The translations under genes and the position numbers were made by a program. DNA of 64,000 nucleotides from JAVBMV01 sp031552145 (GTDB lineage: Bacteria; Myxococcota; Myxococcia; Myxococcales; UBA5297). The DNA lies in assembly GCA_031552145.1 (NCBI GenBank), contig JAVBMV010000001.1:124001-188000 (forward strand), given 5' to 3'. The notes beneath the pieces were generated by a model. It was not told the DNA's origin and ran no database searches. It saw only the letters and a program-made list of their open reading frames with translations. Of this stretch, positions 8,510 to 17,641 are shown piece after piece; position 1 is the first letter of the stretch; each line of letters begins with the position of its first letter.

Positions 8510-9655
8510 ATGTCAGAAATCGCTGGAACGCATAACGCTGAGGGCGTGGTGGGGACGCCGGTCCAGGTTACTCCTTCGCCCACGCCGCTCCCTCTTCCGC
8601 CGCCGCCCGCCCAAGCGCTCCCAGGGCCCCGCATCCACGGACTGAGCTTCTCCGGAAAGGCCTCGGAATATTTCGGCATCTGGATCACCAATGTCGCGTT
8701 GACGATCTTGACCCTGGGACTCTACTCCGCCTGGGCCACCGTTCGCACGAGGCGCTACTTCTATCAGCACACCAGCCTTGCTGGTGCACCCTTCGACTAC
8801 CTCGCCGATCCGCACGCTATACTTCGAGGGCGTATTATCGCGGCGGGTGTCATGATTCTCCTCGGCGTGACGAGCAAGCTCTTCACGCCGCTCTACGTCA
8901 TCCTGCTCGTCGCCGTCATGGTCGCTACACCATGGATCATCGTCCAGGCTCTTCGCTTTCGCGCACGCTATACGAGCTGGCGCGGGCTGACCTTCTATTT
9001 CGACGGAACGCCAGGACAAGCGGCGAAGACATTCTTCGCGTATCCCCTCCTGGCGATGTTCTCGTTCGGGCTTCTTTATCCGTGGGTCATGGCCAAGCAG
9101 CAGGAGTTCGCGATAGATAACCTGCGCTATGGCGGGACTCCTTTCTCCTTCGTCTACAAGCTCTCGGACTACGTCAAGCCGCTCTTGGTCGCTGTCGCCG
9201 GTTACCTCGTAGCATTCGTCCCGCTCCTGCTGCTCTCGACGCTCTTCAAGAGCGGCGAAAAAGGGCCGGGCGGTGCCCAGGGCGCGTTCATCGTCCTCTC
9301 CATTATCTGGCTTTGGCTCGTCATGATGGCCGTCGCCACCTATGTCCGCGTCTCCCTGGGCAACCTGCTCTGGAATAATTCGACGCTGGCCGAGCATCAA
9401 TTCGAGTCGACGCTCGACCCGTGGAAGATGCTCTGGATTCATCTCTCCAACGCGGTCGCTATCGCAGGCACCCTGGGGCTCCTCTACCCGTGGGCGGTGG
9501 TGCGCGCGGTGCGCTATCGGACGGAGCAGTTCGTCCTGATCGCCGCCGACTCTATGGAGGAGCTCAAAGGCGCGCCCCAGAACGCGGTGAGCCCGGTCGG
9601 AGATGAGCTGGGCGACGCCCTGGGCAACAGCTTCGATCCCGGGTTTGGTTTTTGA
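8510..9655 (+). CDS. DUF898 (YjgN-type) integral membrane protein
   Basis: 381 residues. After ~45 Pro-rich residues come repeated modules of membrane helices with the DUF898 pattern FSGKASEYFGIWITNVALT and TLGLYSAWATVRTRRYF; a second copy starts near residue 160 and a third near 290 (GTLGLLYPWAVVRAVRYRTE). The function of the family is unknown. The ATG at 8510 has AAAGGA about 8 nt upstream and is preferred to a GTG at 8477. Its stop overlaps the TTG start of the M48 peptidase gene, so the two products are probably made together. Confidence 0.85.
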   Translation: MSEIAGTHNAEGVVGTPVQVTPSPTPLPLPPPPAQALPGPRIHGLSFSGKASEYFGIWITNVALTILTLGLYSAWATVRTRRYFYQHTSLAGAPFDYLADPHAILRGRIIAAGVMILLGVTSKLFTPLYVILLVAVMVATPWIIVQALRFRARYTSWRGLTFYFDGTPGQAAKTFFAYPLLAMFSFGLLYPWVMAKQQEFAIDNLRYGGTPFSFVYKLSDYVKPLLVAVAGYLVAFVPLLLLSTLFKSGEKGPGGAQGAFIVLSIIWLWLVMMAVATYVRVSLGNLLWNNSTLAEHQFESTLDPWKMLWIHLSNAVAIAGTLGLLYPWAVVRAVRYRTEQFVLIAADSMEELKGAPQNAVSPVGDELGDALGNSFDPGFGF

Positions 9656-10767
9656 GTTACCTCCGAGCCACCTACTACGACGGCGAGGCGAGCCGCGGCG
9701 CCCTGGTGACGCTTGCATGCGATGAGCAACTGCTCTTCATCGAGGGTCATGGCCTCGCCCTGCGCGTCGAGCGCCAGGCGGTCGTGCTCACGCCTCGCAT
9801 CGGCCGTGCGCTCCGTGTGCTGCGCTTGCCGCGAGGTCACCTCGAGTGCGCGGATTGCGCCGAGCTCGAGGTCTGGTTTGGCGCGCGGAGTTCTCGCGTC
9901 GAGCGATGCGTCGACTGGCTCGAGCGCCGGTGGCCCGTGCTCCTCGCCGCGACCGTGGCGGTCATCGCGGGCGCGGTGCTCTTTGTCACCCACGGCCTAC
10001 CGTGGCTCGCGCGCGAGGTAGCGGAGGAACTCCCCGTGAGCGCCCAGGACGCGGTGGGGCGCTGGACGCTCGACCTCTTCGACGAGAAATATCTCGGCGC
10101 GAGCGAGCTCTCCGAAGAGCGGCAACAGGCGCTGGGCGAGAAGTTCCAGAAGCTGGTCGAAGGGCTCCCGCAGCAGAATCGCTTTCGCCTGGAGTTTCGT
10201 GGAGGGAAGCGCTTTGGCGCGAATGCCTTCGCGCTCCCCGATGGCAGGATCGTCCTGCTCGATGGCCTCGTCGCGCGCGCTCAATCGGATGACGAACTCC
10301 TCGGGGTGCTCGCCCACGAGGCGGGCCATCACGAGCATAGGCACCATCTCCGCTCCGCGATCCAGAGCTCGGGCGTCGCGGTGCTCATCAGCCTGATGCT
10401 CGGCGATGTCGCCACGGCATCGTCGCTCGGCGCTGCCATTCCGACGATCTTGCTGCAATCGGGATACTCGCGCGACTTCGAGCGCGAGGCGGACCGCTTC
10501 GCCGTCGAGCTCCTGGTCAAAAAGGGAATCCCCGGTGCCTCCTTTGCGAACGCGCTGCGGAGACTCCAGGAACGCCGCGGAGCAGAGAGCGAGTGCGAGG
10601 GCCAAGAGCAGAAGCAAGACGATCGGGGCGAGAGCGAGCCGTCTCGCGCTTCGCAGCTCGGAGCGCTCATTTCGACTCATCCCGAGATGGAGGAGCGGAT
10701 CCGCGAGGTCAACCGCTATGCGGAGGAACTCGAGCGGAAGAGAGGCGAGCCCGCGCAGGCGCCATAG
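9652..10767 (+). CDS. membrane-anchored M48 family zinc metallopeptidase
   Basis: 371 residues. An N-terminal beta-rich domain (~90 residues) is followed by a membrane helix (residues ~103-125, VLLAATVAVIAGAVLF) and a peptidase domain with HEXXH (LAHEAGHHEHRHH) and the downstream third-ligand helix (SRDFEREADRFAVELL). The family cleaves membrane or envelope proteins. The start TTG shares bases with the TGA of the DUF898 gene (TTGA), so translation is coupled. Similar DUF898/M48 neighbourhoods suggest a functional pair (inference). Confidence 0.85.
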   Translation: MSYLRATYYDGEASRGALVTLACDEQLLFIEGHGLALRVERQAVVLTPRIGRALRVLRLPRGHLECADCAELEVWFGARSSRVERCVDWLERRWPVLLAATVAVIAGAVLFVTHGLPWLAREVAEELPVSAQDAVGRWTLDLFDEKYLGASELSEERQQALGEKFQKLVEGLPQQNRFRLEFRGGKRFGANAFALPDGRIVLLDGLVARAQSDDELLGVLAHEAGHHEHRHHLRSAIQSSGVAVLISLMLGDVATASSLGAAIPTILLQSGYSRDFEREADRFAVELLVKKGIPGASFANALRRLQERRGAESECEGQEQKQDDRGESEPSRASQLGALISTHPEMEERIREVNRYAEELERKRGEPAQAP

Positions 10768-10892
10768 TCGGGAGCGCCTGGAACCTTGCCCGCGACATCC
10801 GAGAGTCGCCTCGGCGCGCCATTCCATGGCCCGGGCCACCCCGCTCTGCTACCCTCCCGAGGTTCTCTCTAGCCTCCGAAGGAGCCTCACAC

Positions 10893-12656
10893 ATGAGACT
10901 AGCCGCCTTGGCCGCTCACGCCGCCCTCGCCTCCATCGCCGCGCTCGCCGTGGCAGCAACGGCGCCCACCCCCGCGCGAGCCTGCACCAGCATCGTGGTC
11001 AGCCGCGGCGCTAGCGCCGATGGCTCGGTGCAGGTGACCTACGCCGCCGACTCGCACTCGCTCTACGGCGAGCTCTACTTCACGCCCGCGAAGAAGAACG
11101 CGAAGGGCGCCGAGCGCGAGATCCGTGAGTGGGACTCGGGCAGGATTCTCGGCAAGATTCCGCAGCCGAAGGAGACCTACAAGGTTGTCGGCAACATGAA
11201 TGAGCACCAGGTGGTCATCGGCGAGACGACCTGGGGTGGCCGCAAGGAGCTGGTCGACCCCGAGGGGAAGATCGACTACGGCAGCCTCATCTATGTGACG
11301 CTCGAGCGCGCCAAGACGGCGCGCGAGGCAATTCGGCTCATGGACGCGCTGGCCCAGGAGTTTGGGTACGCCAGCTCGGGCGAGACCTTCTCCATCGCCG
11401 ACACCCAGGAGGCCTGGCTGATGGAGATGATCGGCAAGGGGCCCAAGGGTAAGGGCGCGGTCTGGGTCGCGCGCAAGGTGCCCGACGGCTTCATCAGCGC
11501 CCACGCCAATCAGCCGCGCATCCGGCAGTTCCCGCAGAACGATCCCGAGAACACGCTCTTCTCGCGCGATGTCATCACCTTCGCGCGCGAGAAGGGCTGG
11601 TTCACCGCCGAGCAGAAGGACGAGGAGTTCAGCTTCGCCGACACCTACGGCCCCACCGATTGGGAGACGATGCGCGCCTGCGAGGCGCGCGTCTGGAGCG
11701 TCTTCCGCCGCGCCGCGCCCTCGCAGAACATCTCCTACGATTGGCTCGACGGCGTCCCCGGTGCGCAGATGCTGCCGCTCTGGATCAAGCCCGACGCCCC
11801 CGTCACCGCCGCGGCCACCATGGCGCTGATGCGCGACCACTACGAGGGCACGAAGCTCGATCTCTCCAACGATGTCGGCGCCGGGCCTTATCGGCTGCCC
11901 TACCGCTGGCGCCCGATGCGCTGGACGGTCGACGGCGCCACCTATGTCCACGAGCGCGCCATCTCCACGCAACAGACGGGCTTCTCCTTCGTCTCGCAGT
12001 CGCGCGCCAACCTGCCCAATCCTGTCGGCGGGCTCCTCTGGTTCGGCGTCGACGACACCTACAGCACCGTCTATGTGCCCATCTATGTCGGCATCGAGCG
12101 CGCGCCCAAGAGCTTCGCGGTGGGCACGGGCAGCTTCACCAAGTTGAGCTGGGACGCCGCCTTCTGGGTTTTCAATCGCGTCGCCAACCAGGCCTATGGG
12201 CGCTACAGCGATCAGATCGTCGACATCATCAAGGTCCAGCGTGAGCTAGAGGGGGGCTTCCTCGAGGCGCAGCCCGCCTTCGAGCAGCGCGCCGCCGCCC
12301 TCTACGCGAAGAACCCCCGCCAGCTCACTAAGCTGCTGACGCAATACTCGGCCGAGAAGGCCGACGGTACGGTCGAGCGTTGGCGGAGACTGGGCGACGA
12401 ACTCTTCGTCAAATACCTCGACGGAAACGTCCGCGGCGACGACGGCAAGATGCTCCACCCTGCCTACGAAGAGGCATGGTATCGGCGCATCGTCCAAGAG
12501 GCGGGCGACAACCTGCGCACGAAGCGCCTCCCCGGTCAGCGCGAGCCCGATCCAAAGGCACCCAAGGCGCCCGAGGGAGTGGCGCCGCCCAAGCCGCTCA
12601 ACGCCGGCTCCATCTACGAGAGCCACGCGCCCGCGGCTGCCTCGGCGAAGCCATAG
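10893..12656 (+). CDS. exported C69 family dipeptidase
   Basis: 587 residues. The signal peptide ends ARA and the next residue is Cys31 (CTSIVVSRGASADGSV), the N-terminal nucleophile typical of C69/U34 Ntn-hydrolases. Signal cleavage would thus expose the catalytic amine directly. Further family blocks are DSHSLYGELYF, QVVIGETTWGG and YASSGETFSIADTQEAWLMEM. It should release amino acids from dipeptides outside the cytoplasm. The ATG at 10893 has GGAG about 9 nt upstream; the frame runs open to 10593 but that part overlaps the M48 gene. Confidence 0.9.
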   Translation: MRLAALAAHAALASIAALAVAATAPTPARACTSIVVSRGASADGSVQVTYAADSHSLYGELYFTPAKKNAKGAEREIREWDSGRILGKIPQPKETYKVVGNMNEHQVVIGETTWGGRKELVDPEGKIDYGSLIYVTLERAKTAREAIRLMDALAQEFGYASSGETFSIADTQEAWLMEMIGKGPKGKGAVWVARKVPDGFISAHANQPRIRQFPQNDPENTLFSRDVITFAREKGWFTAEQKDEEFSFADTYGPTDWETMRACEARVWSVFRRAAPSQNISYDWLDGVPGAQMLPLWIKPDAPVTAAATMALMRDHYEGTKLDLSNDVGAGPYRLPYRWRPMRWTVDGATYVHERAISTQQTGFSFVSQSRANLPNPVGGLLWFGVDDTYSTVYVPIYVGIERAPKSFAVGTGSFTKLSWDAAFWVFNRVANQAYGRYSDQIVDIIKVQRELEGGFLEAQPAFEQRAAALYAKNPRQLTKLLTQYSAEKADGTVERWRRLGDELFVKYLDGNVRGDDGKMLHPAYEEAWYRRIVQEAGDNLRTKRLPGQREPDPKAPKAPEGVAPPKPLNAGSIYESHAPAAASAKP

Positions 12657-12734
12657 GGTCGATGCCATAAGCGCGAATGCCGCGCTTGTACACCGCGCGA
12701 GGCTCGCGCGCACGGTGGCAAGCGCGCGGCAATA

Positions 12735-13289
12735 TCAGTCGAGAGTTTTCTCCAGCGCGACAGCCGTATTCTCGCCGTAAAGTCGTTCGACGAGCGCGAG
12801 AAAGTTGTTTCGGAACCGTTGCGCTGGGCCGATCACCTGGGTTTTGGATTCCCGATAACGCTCGATGAGTGTCTCGAGTTTTAGATGCGTTGTTCGGGAA
12901 AGCGCCTCGATCGCGTCAAGGTCATGTGATGTTGCTCGTGCCGTTTTGAGCAATGCAAGATCGTGCGCCTCGGGTATTAGCACCGTCAGCATGCCACATC
13001 CTTTGATCGGCAGGGCGAAGAGTCGGGATTCGAAGTGAAGAGGCTCCGTTGCGATGCCGACGGGTTGAATCGGCGCGAACAAGGGATCGGTACGCCTAAG
13101 GCGTGCGACAGCTTCCCAAAAGGGTCCAGTTTTGGGCGACCAGAGATCGATGTCGGCGGTCGACTCTCCGCCAAACCCAAGGCTTAGCGCTGCCCCTCCG
13201 ATAAGTACTATTTCGCAGGGCTCCTTTAGTTCTCGGTCTATTCGCTGAAGCGTCTCCAGGAGATCGGTTCGCTTATGTCGTTGCAGCAT
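12735..13289 (-). CDS. AbiEii/DUF6036-like nucleotidyltransferase
   Basis: 184 residues. The motif IVLIGGAALSLGFGGESTAD followed by IDLW fits the GG...DxD core of the nucleotidyltransferase fold used by AbiEii-type toxins and DUF6036 proteins. A downstream segment (LTVLIPEAHDLALLKTARAT) fits the third Asp/Lys block. Such enzymes transfer nucleotides to tRNA or protein targets. The start overlaps the upstream winged-helix gene by 17 bp. Base composition is slightly more AT-rich than the neighbours, suggesting transfer. The pair resembles a toxin-antitoxin module; activity is inferred. Confidence 0.7.
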   Translation of the reverse strand: MLQRHKRTDLLETLQRIDRELKEPCEIVLIGGAALSLGFGGESTADIDLWSPKTGPFWEAVARLRRTDPLFAPIQPVGIATEPLHFESRLFALPIKGCGMLTVLIPEAHDLALLKTARATSHDLDAIEALSRTTHLKLETLIERYRESKTQVIGPAQRFRNNFLALVERLYGENTAVALEKTLD

Positions 13290-14016
13290 GGTGTCTCACC
13301 AAGAGGTCCCTGAAGCTCTCCTCAGGCATGTTCATCAAAAAACCCCATCGCCGGGCGGCGGGGGGGGTATGCTCGACAGCCAGCTGCTCCTCGAATCGCC
13401 CTCCAACTCGAGGATAGTAGCGTGTACGCCGCCTGCGCCGATCGCGCAGCGATGCTGCGTGGACTCTCCAATCTGGCCGCTCCAACAGGTCAGCCGTTAG
13501 CTCGATCAACATGCCAAGTTCAGCGCCGACCTTCTTGTGCCGAGCAGCGCTGCGCAGCTTGGACCAGTTGGGTTCTGGGTTTTTCGCCATGACCACCGGA
13601 AGGACGCGCAGGATCAGCCCATTGGTCCGCGCTGCGTCGAGTGCCCCGGCGATAGTCTCCTCGAAACCGAGATGCCTTCTGGGGCGCACGCCCTCCAGCG
13701 GCGCTCCGTACCACGCGAGCGATTCTCGCAATGCGGCGCGATCGGAGGGGGGAACACTCAGCTCGAAGAGCGCGCGGAGGTGCTCCGCCGCGGGTCCCTC
13801 AATCGCGGTAACCAGATCGAGTCCGCCGCATGCCTCGATCGAGACGAGGCCGACGCCGCGGAGGTTCTCCACTTCGCGCGCTATGGAGCGAGGCGACAGG
13901 GCGCCGCGCCGCGCGAGCTCGCTGACGGATCCCGTGATGCCCTGGCAGAAGAGCAGGTCGACTAGGGTGACACGAGTCTTCGACTGGAAGAGAGCAGAGA
14001 GAAGCACATCGGACAT
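13273..14016 (-). CDS. winged-helix protein, possible antitoxin partner of the nucleotidyltransferase
   Basis: 247 residues. The N-terminal ~75 residues form a winged helix (KTRVTLVDLLFCQ, then GSVSELARRGALSPRSIARE). The middle (ILRVLPVVMAKNPEPNWSKL) is of unknown type. The C-terminal third is rich in Arg (RDRRRRRTRYY). It precedes and overlaps the nucleotidyltransferase gene by 17 bp. In AbiE systems a winged-helix AbiEi regulator precedes the AbiEii nucleotidyltransferase; this protein has the same position but I do not recognise it as a close AbiEi homologue. Confidence 0.6.
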   Translation of the reverse strand: MSDVLLSALFQSKTRVTLVDLLFCQGITGSVSELARRGALSPRSIAREVENLRGVGLVSIEACGGLDLVTAIEGPAAEHLRALFELSVPPSDRAALRESLAWYGAPLEGVRPRRHLGFEETIAGALDAARTNGLILRVLPVVMAKNPEPNWSKLRSAARHKKVGAELGMLIELTADLLERPDWRVHAASLRDRRRRRTRYYPRVGGRFEEQLAVEHTPPAARRWGFLMNMPEESFRDLLVRHHAATT

Positions 14017-14075
14017 AATGTCCTAACGATACCGCTCTGGCTCTCGTGCGGCAAGAGAGTGGCGCTCCCCCCACC

Positions 14076-15074
14076 TCAAGCCGCGCCGGGCTCGCCTCGC
14101 GCCACCGACTCGGCGAAGCGGCGAACGATCTCTCCCGCCGGCTCGACGGCGTGGATCGTCTCCACACTCTTGCCGGCCTGTAGATAGGTGAGTGGGCCGG
14201 TCGCTCTCAGCGACGAGCGGCGCAGTGCCCAGAGGCCCAGCAGCGAATACCAAGCGCGCACCCAGTGCTTGGTGCGCCGCCCTCGCAGGAGCCGCTGCGC
14301 CAAGGGGCCGGCGCGCGTGCCGACGCGCGCCACCTGCGCCGTCCGAATCACGGACACGGGCACGCCGGTGAGCCGCTCGGTGAGCGTGATGTCGCGCTCG
14401 CCAGCGCGCAGGATCGCCTCTTTGTAGGAGGGGTGGACGCGGCACTCTTCCGTGGCGATGAAGCGCGTCCCTAGCTGCACCCCGGCGTAGCCCATCGCCA
14501 GGGCGCCCGCGTAGCCCAGCGCATCTCCCACTCCGCCCGCGCAGATGAGCGGCACGCCCAGGTCCCCCAGCTCCCGCACCATCCGCTCGGGGCTCTCGCG
14601 CCCCGCGTGCCCGCCGGCGCGGTCATTCACGCAGATGAGGCCATCGACGCCCCCCTCCAGCGCCTTGAGCGCCCACCTGCGGTCGGTCACGTCGTGGTAG
14701 AGGATGCCTCCCGCTGCGTGGATGCGCCGCGAGAGCGCGCGCGGGTTGCCCAGCGCGCTGATGAAGAAGCGCACGCCCTCCTCGAGGGCGACCTCTACCC
14801 AGGCCTCCATTCGCTTCAGATAGGCGCGTGAAGAGGCCTCGATCAGCGCGTTGAAACCGATAGGGCGTGAGGTGAGCCTGCGGATGTAGCGCAGTCCCTC
14901 GCGCAGCGCATGTCCGTGGACGTAGGTGAGAGAGATGGGCTGGACGATGCCGAGCCCGCCCGCCTCCGAGACGGCCGCCACCAGCTCGGGGTTCGAGCAG
15001 GGGTACATGGCTCCACAGAGGATCGGATGGAGGGCGCCCGTTTGGGCGAGGAGGCGTCGGGTACTCTCGTTCAT
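14076..15074 (-). CDS. nitronate monooxygenase / FabK-like flavoprotein
   Basis: 332 residues, TIM-barrel FMN enzyme. Seen: PILCGAMYPCSNPELVAAVS and GGLGIVQP at the N-terminus, then ICVNDRAGGHAG (FMN and catalytic His region), PLICAGGVGDALG and MGYAGVQLGTRFIATEE. This set is typical of the 2-nitropropane dioxygenase family, which oxidises alkyl nitronates; a FabK-type enoyl reductase is the main alternative. It is divergent from the FrdX-like gene, with the FNR-type box about 27 bp upstream of its start. Confidence 0.82.
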   Translation of the reverse strand: MNESTRRLLAQTGALHPILCGAMYPCSNPELVAAVSEAGGLGIVQPISLTYVHGHALREGLRYIRRLTSRPIGFNALIEASSRAYLKRMEAWVEVALEEGVRFFISALGNPRALSRRIHAAGGILYHDVTDRRWALKALEGGVDGLICVNDRAGGHAGRESPERMVRELGDLGVPLICAGGVGDALGYAGALAMGYAGVQLGTRFIATEECRVHPSYKEAILRAGERDITLTERLTGVPVSVIRTAQVARVGTRAGPLAQRLLRGRRTKHWVRAWYSLLGLWALRRSSLRATGPLTYLQAGKSVETIHAVEPAGEIVRRFAESVARGEPGAA

Positions 15075-15100
15075 GGGCAGGGCGATCGATGTGCACGCGC

Positions 15101-15114
15101 TTGACGCGGATCAA
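15101..15114 (+). promoter_or_regulatory. FNR/HcpR-type binding site
   Basis: TTGACGCGGATCAA is a 5-4-5 dyad matching the CRP/FNR-family consensus TTGAT-N4-ATCAA at 9 of 10 positions; TTGAC is the half-site used by HcpR. A weak -10 (TAGAAC, 15137-15142) puts the predicted start near 15149, so the box centre falls close to -41.5, the usual position for activation by FNR-type regulators. The spacing is measured from the sequence; the regulator is inferred. Confidence 0.6.
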
Positions 15115-15213
15115 GGATCGGCGCTCTGGGCCCAGATAGAACGGGTTCATTCTTCGCGGGCGCCTAGGCCCGCCACGGCCCCAAGGCCACAGAAATGGCC
15201 ACAGGAGGATGTA

Positions 15214-15933
15214 ATGCTGCGAAAGATGATCTCTATCGATGAGTCGCTCTGCGACGGGTGCGGGCTTTGTGTTCCCTCCTGTCACGAAGGGGCGCTCCAG
15301 ATTATCGATGGAAAGGCGCGGCTGGTGAGCGATCGCTATTGTGATGGGCTTGGCGCTTGTCTGGGCCACTGCCCGCGCGGGGCCATTACCATCGAAGAGC
15401 GCGAGGCGGATCCCTTTACGGGCCCCAACGAGGCGGTGGTCGGCAAAGCTCACGCACCCGCCGTGGCGATGCCCTCCGCGCGTCAGGAACATGCGACAAG
15501 GCCGGCCCATCTGGAGCGCCCAAGCGAGCCGATGCGCACCGCGCTCTCCCAGTGGCCCATCCAGCTGCGGCTGGTGCCACCCAGCGCGCAATGGCTCGAG
15601 GGAGCCGATCTGCTCATCTGCGCCGACTGCGTCCCCTTCGCCTTGCCCGACTTCCACGCCCGCTTTCTGCAGGGGCGCAAGCTGCTCGTGGGCTGCCCAA
15701 AGCTCGACGACTACGAGGAGATGAAGGCGCGCCTCCTCCACATCATCGCTAAGGCGCGGCCGCGCACCATCTCGGTGCTCCGCATGGAGGTGCCCTGCTG
15801 CGGAGGGATTGCCCGCGCCGTGCAAGAGGCCGTCGCTGAACTGGAGCTCGAGATCCCGTTGGAGCTCCACACGATCGGCGTCGAGGGGCAGGTGATGAAG
15901 CAGGGCGCCCCTATTCGCCGCTGCTGTTCGTGA
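15214..15933 (+). CDS. FrdX-like 4Fe-4S protein
   Basis: 239 residues. The N-terminus carries CDGCGLCVPSCHEGALQI and, after ~20 residues, a second set CDGLGACLGHCPRGAIT, a two-cluster ferredoxin domain with unusual spacing (CxxxxxC in the second set). Residues ~150-239 hold further cysteines (ICADCVPF, VGCPK, VPCCGGIA, RRCCS). This matches the hybrid-cluster-protein-associated ferredoxins found in HcpR/FNR regulons, which supply electrons under nitrosative stress. AGGAGG lies 5 nt before the ATG, which decides the start. Its last 23 bp overlap rseP tail-to-tail. Confidence 0.8.
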   Translation: MLRKMISIDESLCDGCGLCVPSCHEGALQIIDGKARLVSDRYCDGLGACLGHCPRGAITIEEREADPFTGPNEAVVGKAHAPAVAMPSARQEHATRPAHLERPSEPMRTALSQWPIQLRLVPPSAQWLEGADLLICADCVPFALPDFHARFLQGRKLLVGCPKLDDYEEMKARLLHIIAKARPRTISVLRMEVPCCGGIARAVQEAVAELELEIPLELHTIGVEGQVMKQGAPIRRCCS

Positions 15934-17611
15934 AGAAGTAGCGCACGATGTCGTTGCGCAGCGCCATGATCATCAGCCCCACCACCATCACCAGCCCCAC
16001 ATAGGCGGCGATGGTGCGCGCGCGCAGGCTCATCGGCCTGCGCCGCACGGTCTCGACGCCCGCCGTGAGGATCCCGAAGCCGTCGAGGATTGGAATGGGC
16101 AGCAGGTTCATCAGGCCCAGGTTGACGCTGATGAAGCCCATCATCTGCAGGAAGTAGCTCCAGCCCATCTCCGCCGAGCGCACCGTGATGTCATAGACGG
16201 TGATGAGGCTGCCCACGTTCTTGAAGCTGAGCTGCCCGGTGAAGAGCGCCCCGATGGTGATGGCCGTCTGGCGCACCTGCGAGGCGGTCGCCTCGAAGGC
16301 GCGCGCGAGCGCTTTACCGAAGGTGAGGGTCGAGGGGATCATCTCTCCCTCCACATAGCTCTCCAAGCGCAGGTCGAAAGCGACGCCAAAGAGCAGGCTC
16401 TTCGAGCTGTTGCCAAACTCGTCGGTGAGCGTGACGAAGCGCTGGGCCATGGTCGCCTCGCGCTGCTCGCCTTCGTGTAGCCACGCGACGCGGATGGGCT
16501 GCTCTCCCGCGCGATTGGCCTTCACCTGGAAGGCGTGGCGCCCCGCGAGCGCTTCGCCGTCAATGGAGAGGAGCTGATCTCCCTTGCGCATCCCGGCCTC
16601 GAAGGCGGGGGAGCCCTGCTTCACGCTGTAGAGCGCAAGATCGGAGGAGCCAAGGCCATAGGCGGCGAGCCCCTCCGCTCCTTCGACCGGTGCAAGGGTT
16701 GCGGTCACCTCCTCTTGTGCGGGAGGGGCCTTCTTGGGAGGCGCGCTCTTCTCCTCGGGCGGCCGGGTACGCATCGCCTTCACCGTGATGGTGGCGTTCG
16801 CGCCCGCGCTTCGCGCGGCGAGCAGCTCCTCTAGCTCGGCGAAGGTGGCCACTGGCTGGCCGTCGACGTCGGTGATTCGGTCGAAGGTCGCGAGGCCTGC
16901 CTTGCCAGCGGGCGACTGGGGCGAGGTGACGGAGATGACCGGCGCGCGCGCCGCGGGCATTACGCCGATGGCGCCGCGCTTGAGGCTCTCGATGGGGCTC
17001 TCCTCCTCCAGCAGCTCGGGCGTGACCGAAAAGCGGCGCAGCTCGCCCTTGCGCTCCACCGTGATCGAGAGCGGACGCTCCCAGACGGGAGAGACGGCCT
17101 CGGTCAGATCGAGGAAGCTGCGAGTGGGCTTGCCATCCACCTCGACGATCCGGTCGCCCGCCCTGATGCCCGCGGCATAGGCAGGGCGATCGGCCGGCGC
17201 GTACCCCACCCGCGACGAGAGCTCCGTCGCCGTGAAATAGAAGGCGAAGAAGCAGATAAGGATGGGGAAGGTGAGGCTCATGAAGGGGCCCGCCGCCGAG
17301 ATGACGGCCCGCTTCCACGGCGCCTGCTCCAGGAAGCCTCGGCCGCGATCCGGGTCCGCCGAGTCTCCCTCGCCTGCTTCTTCCGTGGGATCTTCCCCGG
17401 CCATCTTCACATAGCCACCGAAAGGGATGGCCGAGAGCCAGTATTCGGTCTCGCCCCACGTGAAGCCGAGCAGCTTCGGCCCGAAGCCGAAGGAGAAGCG
17501 CAGCACCTTCACCTTGAAGAGGCGCGCGGCCAGGTAATGCCCCAGCTCGTGGACGAAGATGAGCGTCGCGAGCAGCAGGGTGAAGAGCGCGAGCTTCTCT
17601 GCGAAGGACAT
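15911..17611 (-). CDS. rseP: RIP site-2 metalloprotease with three PDZ-like domains
   Basis: 566 residues, longer than E. coli RseP (450). HELGH at residues 21-25 lies in the first membrane helix; the second zinc-ligand motif is NLLPIPILDGFG near the C-terminus, where most homologues have LDGG. Between them are three PDZ-like units (around GYAPADRPAYAAGIRAGDRI, PQSPAGKAGLATFDRI and VKQGSPAFEAGMRKGDQL). It cuts membrane-embedded regulators such as anti-sigma factors. The gene belongs to the envelope cluster uppS-cdsA-peroxiredoxin-rseP. Confidence 0.88.
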   Translation of the reverse strand: MSFAEKLALFTLLLATLIFVHELGHYLAARLFKVKVLRFSFGFGPKLLGFTWGETEYWLSAIPFGGYVKMAGEDPTEEAGEGDSADPDRGRGFLEQAPWKRAVISAAGPFMSLTFPILICFFAFYFTATELSSRVGYAPADRPAYAAGIRAGDRIVEVDGKPTRSFLDLTEAVSPVWERPLSITVERKGELRRFSVTPELLEEESPIESLKRGAIGVMPAARAPVISVTSPQSPAGKAGLATFDRITDVDGQPVATFAELEELLAARSAGANATITVKAMRTRPPEEKSAPPKKAPPAQEEVTATLAPVEGAEGLAAYGLGSSDLALYSVKQGSPAFEAGMRKGDQLLSIDGEALAGRHAFQVKANRAGEQPIRVAWLHEGEQREATMAQRFVTLTDEFGNSSKSLLFGVAFDLRLESYVEGEMIPSTLTFGKALARAFEATASQVRQTAITIGALFTGQLSFKNVGSLITVYDITVRSAEMGWSYFLQMMGFISVNLGLMNLLPIPILDGFGILTAGVETVRRRPMSLRARTIAAYVGLVMVVGLMIMALRNDIVRYFFTNSSGE

Positions 17612-17641
17612 GGATACCTCTACGCGAAGGCGAGCTCGCGA

